From: Chrysoperla carnea
Lineage: Eukaryota; Arthropoda; Insecta; Neuroptera; Chrysopidae
Direction: 5' to 3'
Assembly: GCF_905475395.1 (NCBI RefSeq)
Contig: NC_058337.1
Location: 29,226,983-29,290,982 of the forward strand
DNA: 64,000 nucleotides
The translations under genes and the position numbers were made by a program. Position 1 is the first letter of the stretch. Each line of letters begins with the position of its first letter. Shown here in pieces: positions 39,201 to 51,250 of this stretch. The notes under the pieces are model-generated. The model had not been told where the DNA came from and made no database searches. It saw nothing but the letters and a program-made list of their open reading frames with translations.

Positions 39201-42200
39201 GTACCCAACATTACAACATGAAAATCTTAATAAATACATTGATTTGAAATTGGTGCCATACGGAAAATCATCAGTAAGTTACTTTATTTATGGACCTCTG
39301 ATATATAAAAGAATATCCATGATTATATAGTGCGCGGTTTTTTATTTGATATAAAAACGGTCAATAATGAAAAGAAAGATGATACGTTCATGCAACCGTA
39401 ATCATTACCTCGAAGGTATACATAAAAGATGGAACACCGAAACGGAATAGAAATAGCTCTACAATTTGTTAAAAGATGTGGGCGTTGGTCCTATTCATTA
39501 AGCCGGTTCTTCTTCGAAAGTGAAAAAGATAGCTTTCTGATCTTTGGCTTGATAGTCATAAATTGGCTATCCTCCGCGGACTACGTCTGCCATAAACTAA
39601 AATATATTCACTTTTAAATTTAAATATTTTTAACGACCTTTAAACGACTGACTTTACTCTTGCGCAGTGCATGTGAGCAAATATAACTTAATATATATAT
39701 ATATATATATATACAGTTGAGTTTACGTTGTGTTTGTGTTTTCTAGAACTTGAAAAATAAAAACAAAACTTAAGGTAGTACCTACACGAAAGTGATATTC
39801 CAAGAATTTCTCAAAACTCAGAATATAAAATATTTAATTCATAATACACTTGCTGTTAAAATTAGAAGATGATTTACCATGCCATACATGAGATATTAGC
39901 AATTAAAAGTGACGCAATTTGTACGTGTACATGGGAGAAGTGTATAAAAATACACAAATTTACAAATATTATATTTATTTACCAATGAATGACGTCCACC
40001 ATCTCTATGAAAAACTAATATAATGTAGAATACTATATTTAGAAAATATATAAATAAAAATAAAAATTATTTACCATATAGTTTCGATAAAAAACTTAAA
40101 TAAATAACTCGTTTTAGCGATGATTTTTGTGGAAAAGATATGAAGACTAATGTTAAAGGCATATGTCATAGTGTGTGTGCTTATATGTATACTAGAAACA
40201 GTAGTGAGGAACTACAGTCTTTTGAAAATAATATATGGTATATGTATAATAGTCATAGCACAGTTAATGCACTGAATGATAGTATTAGTCCAAAACTTTT
40301 TGACTGGACGGTCGCGGAGGAACTACCTTAAACGCAAAACTCTTGTTTCCATCAAGCGGCTTGCATAAACAAAAAAACAAAACTCCAACGCAAAACAGGC
40401 CACCTCAAATAGTTTGTAAATGCAGTTTTGTTTTATTCGATACGAGTTTGTGTTTTGTTTTTGTAATTGTCCGTTTATTGGAAAACCGACTAAAAGTATA
40501 CGTTTCATAATTTGTTCCAAAATAAAAGCCGTATTTCGAATCATTTTCTTTAACAAAGTGCAAATTTAGTAAATATTTTTTATTTAATTTATAGCAAGAA
40601 TTTTCATCAGAAGGTTGGAGATTTATTTGTCATCATGGACCAAATGAATGCTACGGAAATAAAGTTCAAGCATGTGCATTATCATTGTCCAAGGATAATT
40701 CTAACATCGTTAGCAAAGAAGTTGTTGGATACATTAATTGTTTGATGTCCAAAGTAGACAAAGATTCGAATCCATTTACTTACCCAACCAAAGAGGTAAA
40801 ATATTGTACTAATTTTAACAACCAATAGCAATATGACGAAGGTAAACAGTAAGATCCCCACAAGAGAGGGGTGGACGAAGATTAGAGCGATCCTCAACTT
40901 TTTTATTTGTTAGCAAAATTAGTTCTAAATTAAATACATTTAAAAACTCAATAAAAAATTTACCAAAAAAAAAAAAAAACAGTTCGTTTGAAAGTTTTTA
41001 GTTTCTAGTATAAAATACAGAAATTTTATATTTAAAATTTGCATTGTAAAGGTAACCCTACGCCTACAGAATAGGAATGGACAAATAATTTTAATCGGAA
41101 AAATTTAATTTATTAACATTTTTTAAATTTTAGTGCGCATCAGCAAACAATATTCAAAATGTGGTTCAAATTGAATCATGCGCAAATGGAACTGAAGGTT
41201 CCACCGCTTTACAACAATTGGGAGTTACAACTCAAAGTTTACGACCTGAATTAAAATCTGTACCAACAATTATATTTGATAATGTAAGTATTTTTTTAAA
41301 TATTTTATTAAATATGTCTTTAATTCAAACATTGATATTTTTTATCGAATTTGCATCAATACGTGAATTCATATGTTTCTTTGAATTTCTTTTGTATTAA
41401 TACAATAGTCAAAATTGGTTATGTCCCAAACGGCTTTTTACTTTTCATTATTATTATATTGATCAGACTCGTCCGCACGAGGGAGGAGGGTTGGAGTCAA
41501 CACCCAGCTCATTGAATTGACTAACTCCACATAAATTTGAACTAACAATTGTTATATTAATATAGTCCTGTAAATGCAGTCATTTATGAAAGGCATTTCC
41601 ACTGTCTATTTAGCTGTTTCAACATTTGTGTACATTTATTGATTTTTTATTAGATTCAACGCTCGAATGTACAAATTGATTTAGTTGAAGATTATTTTCA
41701 AGTTACAATCTAATACTGTATATCGATTTGTTTCTGACACAATTACAAGATCGATTTTAGAATCATCGTAATATTTTATAAATTTTTGTATGTCTCTTTC
41801 CCAACAAAATGAAACATTTTGATGAAAACTCTTGCGCTCATCTTTTTGAACAATACTCTTCAATTTTAGACAATGATTTTTGTGATATCTGGGTATTTGG
41901 GTCAACGTAGTTAAACTATGGCGAAAACCAATTGTCGGACAGTACGTCAAAAATTCACTCGATATTTGCACTGATATGCGTTTCCAAATGTCTACCAAAT
42001 GCTTCACGTTCTTGCTGTTTTGCCTGTGACAACAGCGACGACTGAACTCTACTTTTCAACTTTGCGTTGCAATACCTGAAGATCGACTAAACAGTTCAGC
42101 CTCGTTCAATAAACATTGCGATGTAGAGGACGATAAAGAGTCTGTTGTTTTTTTAACATGATGAAAAAAAGTTTGACCCCCCCCCCTTTCCTGTGCATGT

Positions 42201-42673
42201 GCCTCATATGGAGTACCTTAAAAACTTTCTTGGCGGAAACTTTTTAACTTACAAATACTCTAAATAGGGTGCCAAGTCTAGGAGAAATGTATGTAAAAAT
42301 ATGATTTTCTATTAAAAAAAATAAAGTTGACCTCCGCTTGACCTCGATTAAAAAAACCTTTAAAAATGTGAAACACTATGTATTTTTATTCCTCCCAAAA
42401 ATAAAGAGACATGTGTTTTATCATTTTTTGATTCTATATTCTATCTTTAAAATCATCCTTAATATGACTAAAATTATTTTTGTCTGTATATAGTTATTTA
42501 ACCAAGAAGATCAAACTTTAGCTGTTGACAACTTCCAAAAAGCATTATGTTTAAAATTGAAAAATCGTGATCAAATTCCAGAATGTCAAGGAAGTGGAGC
42601 TGGTTTCAGTACTCCCCTTAAAATAGTGACAATTGCGTCAGCAGTGCTAGTATCCGTAATGCATTTGTATTAA
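33223..42673 (+). CDS. GILT: GILT-like thiol reductase, complete, 5 exons, 248 aa
   Basis: GILT proteins reduce disulfides in the endolysosomal or secretory route; insect members act in immunity. Exons are 33223-33300, 39136-39273, 40595-40795, 41134-41283 and 42494-42673, 747 bp in all, with all introns in phase 0. A signal peptide is clear (MKFIVVVFVALCGIYSTVEA, cut before QDK). The active-site region is YYESLCPDS, a CXXS form rather than CXXC. The family signature follows as CHHGPNECYGNKVQAC (CQHG in most members). Further conserved cysteines sit in INCL, ESCANG, KALCLKL and IPECQ. The C terminus has a small-residue stretch QGSGAGFST and then a hydrophobic tail IVTIASAVLVSVMHLY to the stop, which resembles a GPI-anchor signal and is unusual for the family. 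ATG 33232 is an alternative start. AATAAA lies at about 42792. Confidence 0.95.
34841..35407. mobile_element. Long-TIR MITE with CAGGGTG ends (567 bp)
   Basis: It begins CAGGGTGGGCCATTTTAATC and ends with the reverse complement of CAGGGTGAGCCATTTTAATC. The arms stay similar for about 200 bases, including GATAGAATAACACTTTAAAT in both. TATATA flanks both sides. CAGGGTG-ended elements are widespread in insect genomes. It sits in GILT intron 1 and encodes nothing recognisable. Confidence 0.85.
36780..37204. mobile_element. Fold-back MITE in GILT intron 1 (425 bp)
   Basis: The left end GATTGCAACGAAACCATCGT is matched by the reverse complement of the right end over the same 20 bases. The similarity continues inward, down to paired CGAAAAAATTAATTTTTAAA and TTTAAGACCACTAAAC-type words around the centre. 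It is non-coding. Confidence 0.8.
38250..38770. repeat. Dispersed repeat with tandem internal units
   Basis: Units of about 150-170 bp repeat two to three times, with AAACTTTTGTTTTGA, ACATTTCTAACTTCAAAA, AAGTTTCA and a GGGGATGAATTT-like join. A GTCAGTCTGTCAGTTTCTTC tail leads to a TAGATATAGAT end. It lies in GILT intron 1. Confidence 0.6.
39690..39713. repeat. (TA)n microsatellite
   Basis: An uninterrupted AT run of about 24 bases replaces the expected left end of the R5 element that follows it. Confidence 0.9.
39714..40487. mobile_element. R5 MITE, copy 1, left end lost, split by a TTAA element
   Basis: Compared with the complete copy at 46186-46402, this one starts at CAGTTGAGTTTACGTTG, is interrupted at 39770 by the 554-bp TTAA element, and resumes at 40332 to end CCGTTTATTGGAAAACC. 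The microsatellite stands where the terminal GGTTTTCCA would be. It is in GILT intron 2. Confidence 0.75.
39770..40331. mobile_element. TTAA-flanked 554-bp element, copy 1
   Basis: The element body is 39774-40327 with TTAA on each side. Ends are GGTAGTACCTACACGAAAGT and, from the right in reverse complement, GGTAGTTCCTCCGCGACCGT, a short imperfect inverted repeat. Only about three bases differ from copy 2 (52152-52705). TTAA duplications are typical of piggyBac-type transposition, and the short TIR is compatible, but no transposase is present. A 63-codon frame (40140-40331) runs into the right TIR; it is identical in both copies and probably incidental. Confidence 0.85.
41681..42100 (-). pseudogene. 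Unidentified coding-like fragment in GILT intron 4
   Basis: A 108-codon minus-strand frame contains TLTQIPRYHKNHCLKLKSIV, QKDERKSFHQNVSFCWERDI and IKYYDDSKIDLVIVSETN, which read like real protein. Directly upstream, in another frame, is a polar helix-like stretch (LLSQAKQQEREAFGRHLETH). Together they suggest a broken gene or retrocopy that lost its frame once near 41990. I do not recognise the family. It has no intron signals and is on the opposite strand to GILT. Confidence 0.3.
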
Positions 42674-43099
42674 ATGTTTTATAAATACGGTACTTAATGG
42701 TAATTAAGACGTAATTTCATCTTTTTTAAATGTACAATAGTTTACAAGTTAGTTTAGGGTTAACCATTAAAGAAATTATTTACTTAAAAAAAATAAACAA
42801 TCGATGCCGATAGTCACTCTAATTATTGATATCAGTATTGATTTGTGATAATTTGTACACCGTATCATTTTTATTATTAATTAAATATTTTATTGTATTT
42901 TATTTTTTAAATAAACTTTATTAAATATTATATGGACAATTTGATTTTCCTTTAATGAGTCTGTCTACCAAATTTTTATTTTATTCATAAAAAAAAAAAA
43001 AGATTTTGTCTTAAAAATAAAATAACTTGGCATATATTTACTTATTTTCTAAATTTGAGACATTTCATCCATTGTTAATAATGGACCAGGAGGCAGCCG

Positions 43100-43501
43100 C
43101 AAAATTTCCAGGGTGTCTGTTATATTGATGAAAAACCATCAGAAATTATGGTGATTGTATATATATATATAATAAGCGCCATGATTACCTGGATTCCATA
43201 AGATCCAAAGACAGGGGGAATAATTTTTTTGTTGCAAAATTCACACATTTACTTGGTCTATTTGTTATAGTGATGAAACCTATGCCAAATTGTAGTGTTC
43301 AAAGAGTTATTAAAAAAGTCTTTCAATGAAATTTGTATAGGATTTTGAAATGAATTGAAAAAGTGAATTTTGAAATAAAAAATTACTTCGCCCTCTCTTG
43401 GGGTCATACGGAATCCAGGTAATCATGGTGTTTATTCATTTTAAACGCGAATACCATCATTCCTGATGGTTTTCATCAATGTAACAGATACCTTAAAATT
43501 T
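43100..43501. mobile_element. Fold-back MITE (about 400 bp)
   Basis: Two inverted blocks nest. The outer one is CTGTTATATTGATGAAAAAC against CTGTTACATTGATGAAAACC, read from the right in reverse complement. The inner one is CCATGATTACCTGGATTCC, present in both arms. A TA microsatellite of about 14 bases lies in the left arm. It is non-coding. Confidence 0.8.
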
Positions 43502-44994
43502 TTTCGATATCGTCTCTTGGTTCATAATTTATTACTACAAAGTAATATCCTCACTAACGGTGTTGTTTTTAGAAAGTTTGTTTTCAAAATTCAAAAAAAT
43601 CCAGTTCATGTGTCTATTAGACAAATATTTTCTAAGTAATTGTTTGAAATAGCTTAGAAGAATCCTTTTCGTATGAGATTTCAAACGAAGCCAATTACAA
43701 TACTGAGTTTTTTCAAAATTAAAAATACAATTTTTATTTTTGATTTTTTGCATTTTTAAGAGTAGGCACTCTTTTAAAAATTACAACAAATTTTTACTTA
43801 AAAAATTGAGTAATTTTGACCCAAAAAATACCCAAATTACGTTCATTCCTCGATTGGTCAAATATTTTTTATGGTATCTATCGAAATCCTATAGAAACCA
43901 GACCATATATGATTTTTAGCGGTATTCAAGACTTAATTCTCTTGTCATCAATGAACAAGAGGTTTTTGTGCCTTTTCTACCCTATATAGAAGGTAATCTT
44001 TATAACAGTAGGACTTACTTCATCAAATGGTAGATGATATTAAAATAATGATAATTTGTCAATACACTTATAGTCAGAAAAGCGTCCTATTTTAGATACA
44101 GGATACTGAAGTTTTGGAAGAAAAGAAGATATTTTTGTGAATTACTAAACCGTTTGCTTAGAAAAATTGGAAATTTGACAAAATAAGCTTAAGATTCGTC
44201 ATTATTTAAGGCTTATGGTAATAAATTATGTAAACCAGCGATAGAGACATGGCGTTTTCCTCCTCTCAATTTTCGCGCCAAGGCAACCTTAAACGCTATA
44301 TTTATATCTTTAAAATGCGTGAGAAAGAATTAAAACATGGTTCACTATATTATATAATATCTATTTGTTTTTTTTTTACAATAATAACAAAATTTATTTT
44401 ACAAGATTTTTATAATATATTAATGGAATAATATAATAATAATATTAGCGATTTAAGTTTTTTCTTAGAAATTTTCCTATTACGTAATAAAACGATACAT
44501 ATTAAAAACAAAGAGTAAAACAATAAATGTCTATTTTAAAATCATTACTAATTGAATTTTCTACTATTAGTTATAATTTGACTTCAATAACATTATCAAA
44601 TATAAAAGAATTTCAAGGTTAATTTGACCTGAATATTATTTCTGGACAATCCTCGTTAGCCCCTTCTACAACATCACACGTTGCAATCGACCGCATACGT
44701 TGTATTAAATGAAAAACGATTCAGTTTCATATTTCAAGACATGAAAACTAGATCAAATTTATAACGCATTTAACCTTTCAGGCAGAGGCCGAAAATTTAT
44801 TTAACATAGTTCTTATATTACCCGCCACCATTTTTTAATGCAGGAATAAATCGATTTAAGTACAATTTATATATTACAAAAGAATCTATTCATAAATTAC
44901 GATAATCGATTGTCATTAAATTAATGAACTATTCTCCTGAAATTCACAAAAATAGGTAAGCGCTAGTCGTACAGGTAGGTACAAACAGCTTTGA

Positions 44995-45195
44995 AAGTCC
45001 ATAACACCAAAATATTTACCCCGGAATTTATACTTAATAGGTAGATTTTATATAAAGCAGTAACATCTAATCGAGACACAGTAAATAATCACTTGAAATT
45101 GATTAGTGAAATATTTATAAATTCGTGTTATACTCTTCGAAGATACTGCACTGCCATCTAGTTATTGGTTGGCCGTACTTCTCCCAGGAAAATAT
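44995..45195. repeat. R17 dispersed repeat, copy 2
   Basis: It is related to 31870-32112, with the shared words given there, and in the same orientation. Confidence 0.5.
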
Positions 45196-45771
45196 CCGTT
45201 AAAAATTATTTAAAATCGTGTTTTTTATTAATAATAATTTGAAATTCTTTTGTGTATTTTCTGTATGAAGAAAATTAATATTTCACTATATTAAAATCGA
45301 CAAGGAAGTGAAAATAAATTTTTCCAATTGCTTTGGAGGGGCACTCCTGTTTGGTATATGGTCACGTTCCTGCTTTCGTATTTACATTTTCAAGCGTATT
45401 TTTAATCATATATAATATTCAACGTATGATAAAACGAGCTTTCCTGATTTTAACTTTAAATTCTAATAAGTTAATAAAAATTACTAATCACCAGTTTTGT
45501 CCCTAACATCAAAGGGATAGTTTGAATACAATATGAAACAAGGAATATAAGACCCTAATAAATAAAAAATTCCCATAACATTTTTAACTAAAATCATCGT
45601 GGCAGTTTTCTATTTCTTATTTGTTGAAATAATCTGAGAGCAGTTGTGTGTCGTTTATCATCTCTAAGAGTTATGTGTGAAATTATTTTAGTATAGAAAA
45701 ATATTCCTAAATAATTTAAAGAACCGGTCGGAATATTTGCGTAATAAATGCTAATCTATTATAAATAATTA

Positions 45772-48700
45772 TTAAGTCAATTTTGGTTTATCAACAAATT
45801 CTTTTCCATGTCGTAATATTAATATACCAGTTGACATTACCATAGATCCCCAAAATAGCATGTATATTAATGTTTCTGTTGAATACTCAGATGGAAGAAT
45901 ACCACATGCAACAAACATTGCCACAGCTATCAGTAGAACTGAAGGGAACTAGAAAATAAAAATAAAAATTCACATTAGATAACAATTTTGGAATAAAACT
46001 CATAGTTTTGGAAAATATTTTCAGTAATTAGAGGAAGGTGAGAACACAGAGAAATCAAAAGAGATTATGGGATTTTAAAAACAAAATATTAATTCCATGT
46101 AAAAACTCGTGCACTATAACATTAAAAATTAGATTTTAATAAATCAAAGTTTCAAACTGAAGGCATATGGAATTAAAGTAAAAGCGGTTTTCCACTAAAC
46201 GGACAGTTGATTTTATATTGTATTTGTGATTTCTAGAATCTGAAAACAAAAATAAAACTGAAATAAACCCAAAATAATAATTTTAAAAAATTCATATTTG
46301 ATTATTATTATTCAACTATCGCAAAACACGCCAGTCTTCAAAAAGTTAAGTTATTATTTGAGATTGTGTTTTAATTTTAGTTTACCCGTTTAGTGGAAAA
46401 CCAGCATTGTTCGTACTTTTTGTAGATTAAATTTACTGTTGCACTTGGCCCCAGGTATGAAGTACAATAAAACATGGATAGGGTAGTATTCACTACAACA
46501 ACACGGCCGCGGCGCAGTAAAAAATATATTAAACATACAAAATCATATTTTAAAAATATAGATTTACGTTTAAATTATTCATAGTAAAAAATAGTACAAA
46601 TTAAATAATAGCGCATAATCCGAACCTAGAAAGTTTAATTTTTTCTTGCACTTTCTGTATGATATGATAAATTACTTGTCTTCTTCAAGCGAATTTCTCT
46701 AGCATCATTTTCCATACATAACCTATTTGTTTTGTTGAACCCGATGATTTACTTTACCCATTACCACTTTTATATTAAATAAGAATCGATTAATCTTAAT
46801 ATCATGGTTACCGTTACTTCCGTAAAACAGGAAAATTTATCGCATTGTGATAAAAATGATACTTACTGTAACATATTTCCAACCTCGATCCACGCGTAAG
46901 GGACATGGTCGTGAAGAACCTTCACCTTCTTGAACAAAATAGTTGCCTAAAAATAAATCAATTGAATCTTGGCGGAAACCATCTCTAAAATTATTTTTAT
47001 AGTATCGTGTTAACGAATTCACGCCATCTTTAACCAGCCCCATTCGTGTACGTTTACCCGTTCGAGTAAAATCAGTTTTTAAAGCACCGGTACCAGAATA
47101 TTGTATACTAACTATGTCAGCATTGTCAGACCACACCTACAAGCAGAATAAGAATATTAATTCCACAAATAAATACAACTAAATAATTATTACAATCATT
47201 TTAAAGAGTTCATTTATTGAATATTAAAAAGCTGAAAGTTGCTGCAAATTACAGTTTTTGATGAGTATATTCCAGGGATATTGCGGGTGTCATTTTTTGC
47301 GGATTTTTGAAGGTTCACATCTGCGGATGCGGATGTTAAAACTTTTAAGAAAATTTGTATGGAATATGAATAAATATGGAGATTGCAGAAATAACGTGAA
47401 TACAATATTCAAATATTTCGTTTTTTGTTTTATGTCACCAAAATTTTTGCCCCTGTTAGTCACTTTAAACGAGATCACGCTTTATAGTATATACATATAT
47501 TTGCATTACGTAGCATAACGAATGATTATACACAGCTGCATCCGCAATATTCGCAATGAATAATGCGGTTGCGGATGCAGATGTGAATGTCCAAAATTAT
47601 GCGGAAGTTCCGCAATTTTAGATATTCCCAACATTATATTATATAAAATAAGTTGTCATCTGTAAAGTGACTATTAAAAGAAATTTTGGGCTTTTTTTGA
47701 CGAGCAAAAATGTACAAAATTTGAAGACTTTTCTCAAAATTTTAGTTACAGGAAGTTATAAGCAGCAAGATACATTTAAGGAGCAAGGTTAAGGTAGGAT
47801 ATTTTGAAGGGCTTGTTCGGCAGTGCCGACATTAAGATACCGTGAAGTAATTATAAATATTATTTACTTACAGCTTTGAACAACATTTCAAATCCGGGAT
47901 GATCATCAATTGTTTGACCATTTTTTAATATACATAATTTTAATAAAACACCATTTAAATTACGTTTAGCAAGCATTGATTGAACGACATTAGTACGATC
48001 TAAACAATCCATACAATTTGTACGAAATACACCATCTTGTATGCTTGCTAATGTACCATCACGGGTTAATAAGAACCATGAAAATTCATCTTGTTCATGT
48101 GCTAAACGTAACAATAAGACACTAAGACGATCCCATCTCATTTTTCGACATTCGGCATGAAAATCAAATGCTTCATATCTAAAATTTTAAACATTTTTAT
48201 TGTGGCATTGTTTTTTTTTTAAGATTTAAACCCTTCTTTTCTCGGTAGAAAGGCAGTTTTGTATGCGTTACAAAAAATTACAACCTGATTCGATTTTACT
48301 AAAGTTTTCTCTGTAATGACAAATTCTACGAAGGAGTTACATCGACATGATAAAATTTTAAAGAAGGAGCAATTGAAGAATTTGTAAAAGTCGGTACAAT
48401 CTGCGCAGCAGATCTGCTCAAATGTGTATGCTCCTTGTATGATACATCTTAATTCCACTCGATTTAGGTACTAAAACTCTATGATGTACAATAACCGCCT
48501 TTTCCGTTTAATAAAAATCACTACAATTACCGTAATAAGAGCAGATAATCTCGTTTGGAATGAGACTTACCTTACATTGGGATTATTTATTTGTGCCAAT
48601 GTATTACGAAAAGCTGTTTCTAAAACTTGCTCCGAACCATGATGATCAATTAGATTTACACAAACTTGACGTCCATAATTTAGTACTTGATCTTCAAAAT

Positions 48701-51250
48701 GTTTGGAACAAGCTAGTATGTGATTTTCTAGTGGTGATAATGTTGGAGGTGGTTTATAACGTATATCTGGATATTGTTCCCAAAACAATGGAATTGATCC
48801 TCTAGTCTGAAATTAAAATTTCATAATAACTGGTAAACAAAAATAAACCTTAGAAATAAAGTGTAAATTTGACTACGAATCTAATTACTTTTTCTCTGTG
48901 GAAATTTAAACCATTTTTGTATTATTTTGAAGTTTTGGTTCTGTTTTTGCCAATTTGATGATAACCGACCAAAATAAAACAAAAAAGTTAATGTGAGAAA
49001 AGTATAACTTACTTGTACAAAACTAGCACGATCTCCTTCATATTCCACTATTTGCTCAGTTTCAACGAAATTTGCCACTTGTCCATGTTCATTAACACCA
49101 CGTCTAAAAAATCGGGTACCAGCACGATACACGGATCGTCGTGAAACAATTGTAAAATTAAAACATTGTCCATTTATAGAACAGGTATTAATTGAAATAA
49201 CTGTAATTTGATAGTTAAAGAAATGATATATTCTTTGTTTTAAGAGTTCGAGCGATTCACCGTTAACATATTCCAAACGTAGTGCTTATGAATACATTTG
49301 TTATTATAAAACTTCTTAAGCCGAATAGAATACAAAACGGAAAATTATTTCACAAGATGGAAAATTAGGTTTCAACTTTAGTCCAGTAACTTGATACATT
49401 AGACCTTGCGTCAAATCGAGTAGTTCTGAATTTTTGCTGCAGACTTGTTTATGGTGTTGACGCAATGAAAAATCCAAGTTTGAGATCTCTAGGGCTGAAC
49501 GCAATTAAATAAAAAAAATATATAAAAAAACCGTGAAAATTTCAGCTTTATTTTAGATTTGGGCGATTATAACTCTAAAGGACTAGTTTTTTATAGTACC
49601 TTTTCAATATAAAAGTATACTAAATTTTCTACAATTTGAGACTAGAATTGTCTCTGTAGACCTAATAGTTTCCGAGATAAAGCTTTTGAAATATTTATTT
49701 TTTCGAACTTCGTAATTTTTTGCAATATTCGATCGTTCTAAATGAATTTTAACACTGAAAATTTCGGTTTTTTTAGATTTACGAGGGGTCAAAATTGATT
49801 CAGAACGATAGAATATTAAGAAATTTCGAAGTTCGTAAAAATGAAAAATTTTGATACGCTTTACTCCGGAAACTATTGGGTCTACAGATATAGACCCAAT
49901 TGGGTCAAGGATAAGGTATTATCAAAAACTATTCCTTTATAGTTACAATCACTAAAAAATTAAAAAGAAAAAAGGACTTGGATTATTCATTAGAGCAACA
50001 TCATAAACAAGTCTACAAAAAAAAAAAAAAAAAAAAAAATATATGTGAAATATACATAAAGGTATACTAATTTTAGTCTCAAGTTTGTAACGCTTAGAAA
50101 TATCAATATAACTCAGTCAATTATTTTCACTTGTTTTGCTTTAAATTTTACGCTTTCACACAAGGTCATTATTTAATTCTCTTCGAATGCAGTTTGACAA
50201 AAAACTTTTTTGAGTTGGAAATTTCATTTTCTCATTATGAAAAATTGTGATTGATCACGTTCTAGGTAACAAAAAGGTTCCGGACTTCTTTGATTCATGT
50301 CAAGTTAATTAAATTATTATTTTTTCAACCAAATTAAATTCAATCGTAATTGATAAAATCTTTTGTAATTTTGTAAAAGGATACATCCATGTAATAATGG
50401 TAAGCAATAACGATGTAAATTTTGTTTTTTAAAACAACTTAATAATTCTCCATTCCATATAAATCGTCGATCCGCACGTTCAATAATTGACAGCTGGAAA
50501 CAGAATAAAAGATTTAAAATTTCCAATCGACCTAATGATATTTTTCTTGGTAACAAACCTGCATAAATTCTGGTGATGTGTTATGTAATCGTTGTAAAGT
50601 ATGAGTTAAATCATAGCTATACGAAAAGTATAAATTAGGTGTATTTAACATTAAATGCAACATCTTCAGGTACTCTTCATTATCGGAAATTTGCTCATCG
50701 GTTAAATGTATGGTTGCTTTTACATATGGCAATAAATCTGCACCCGCTAATTTCCATATTGTATGACCAGCGATTGTTCCAACTGGTATCCGATGTGTAG
50801 CTACTATTAAATAACATCCAGATATTAAGCGTATTGAACCTATTATTCCACATATTGAGCGTCTACTACACGCTTCGGGAACCTGGCCGGTATTTTCTGA
50901 AATTTTTATTGTAGCGTTAAAAATATATTAAAATTATTGAATTATTTGATAAAAATTACGTTCTGAAGTAATTTCCTCCGTAACACGATCGATAACTAAA
51001 AGGCCTGTGCCACCACGAGGCTCAGCATAAAATTTTTCGGTTGTAATATATCTGGAAAAAATATAGGGTACTTGATAACCAAATTTTTGACAACATAACC
51101 ATACAATTATTTATATTTTCCTAATGTAATCGACTAATAATAAATTGAAATTACTTATTTTAATTAATAAATTATTAATTAGTATTTAAAATATTTGAAA
51201 ATATAAACTTACAGGTTAATATCATTAAAAATGTCATTATTTAACGCCAT
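45772..51250 (-). CDS. Sac1: Sac1 phosphoinositide phosphatase, complete, 9 exons, 584 aa
   Basis: Sac1 removes the 4-phosphate of PI4P in the ER and Golgi. Exons (minus): 51250-51213, 51051-50960, 50896-50559, 50493-50385, 49200-49013, 48806-48571, 48178-47872, 47136-46867 and 45948-45772. They sum to 1755 bp; human SACM1L has 587 residues. It starts [20 protein letters not shown]. Conserved blocks include [83 protein letters not shown] and [16 protein letters not shown]. The catalytic CX5R(T) is [10 protein letters not shown], intact. Two membrane segments follow ([20 protein letters not shown] and [19 protein letters not shown]). The tail ends KPKLT, a KXKXX signal for COPI-mediated ER retrieval, as in human (KEKID). 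The donor after HG-F (GTATCC at 50384) is weak, but the join keeps frame and homology. Confidence 0.97.
46186..46402. mobile_element. R5 MITE, complete copy (217 bp) in the last Sac1 intron
   Basis: It begins GGTTTTCCACTAAACGGACA and ends ACCCGTTTAGTGGAAAACC, a terminal inverted repeat of about 17 bp. AGC occurs directly on both sides, a possible 3-bp target duplication. There is no coding capacity. The diverged partner is at 39714-40487. Confidence 0.8.
47270..47635. mobile_element. MITE-like element in a Sac1 intron (about 365 bp)
   Basis: Inverted ends carry GGGATATTGCGGGTGTC on the left and GGGAATATCTAAAATTGCGG from the right. Both arms share TTCACATCTGC followed by repeated GCGGAT words. 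The GC-containing hexamer runs stand out from the AT-rich intron 47137-47871. The overlapping 86-codon plus-strand frame is not a gene. Confidence 0.6.
49565..49950. mobile_element. Fold-back MITE in a Sac1 intron (about 386 bp)
   Basis: The arms are inverted over about 170 bases: GATTATAACTCTAAAGGACT against GATTGTAACTATAAAGGAAT read from the right, then GTAGACCTAATAGTTTCCGA against GTAGACCCAATAGTTTCCGG, and CGAACTTCGTAATTTTTTGC against CGAACTTCGAAATTTCTTA. It is non-coding. Confidence 0.85.
50050..50145 (+). repeat. R1 deletion derivative, copy H
   Basis: Only the two ends of R1 remain: GGTATACTAATTTTAGTCTC, AAGTTTGTAACGCTTAGAAA, then directly AACTCAGTCAATTATTTTCACTTG in split form. It lies in a Sac1 intron next to a 20-base A run. 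Confidence 0.75.

Larger units (their letters stand above)
42674..45771. other. Intergenic between convergent GILT and Sac1 genes
   Basis: There are 3.1 kb between the two 3' ends. Found here are a fold-back element (43100-43501) and R17 copy 2 (44995-45195). The open frames at 43535 and 44249 have no family features. Confidence 0.6.

Noticed and set aside
47258-47518. 86-codon plus-strand frame in a Sac1 intron
   Set aside because: It falls inside a MITE-like inverted repeat and overlaps minus-strand chance frames; not a gene.
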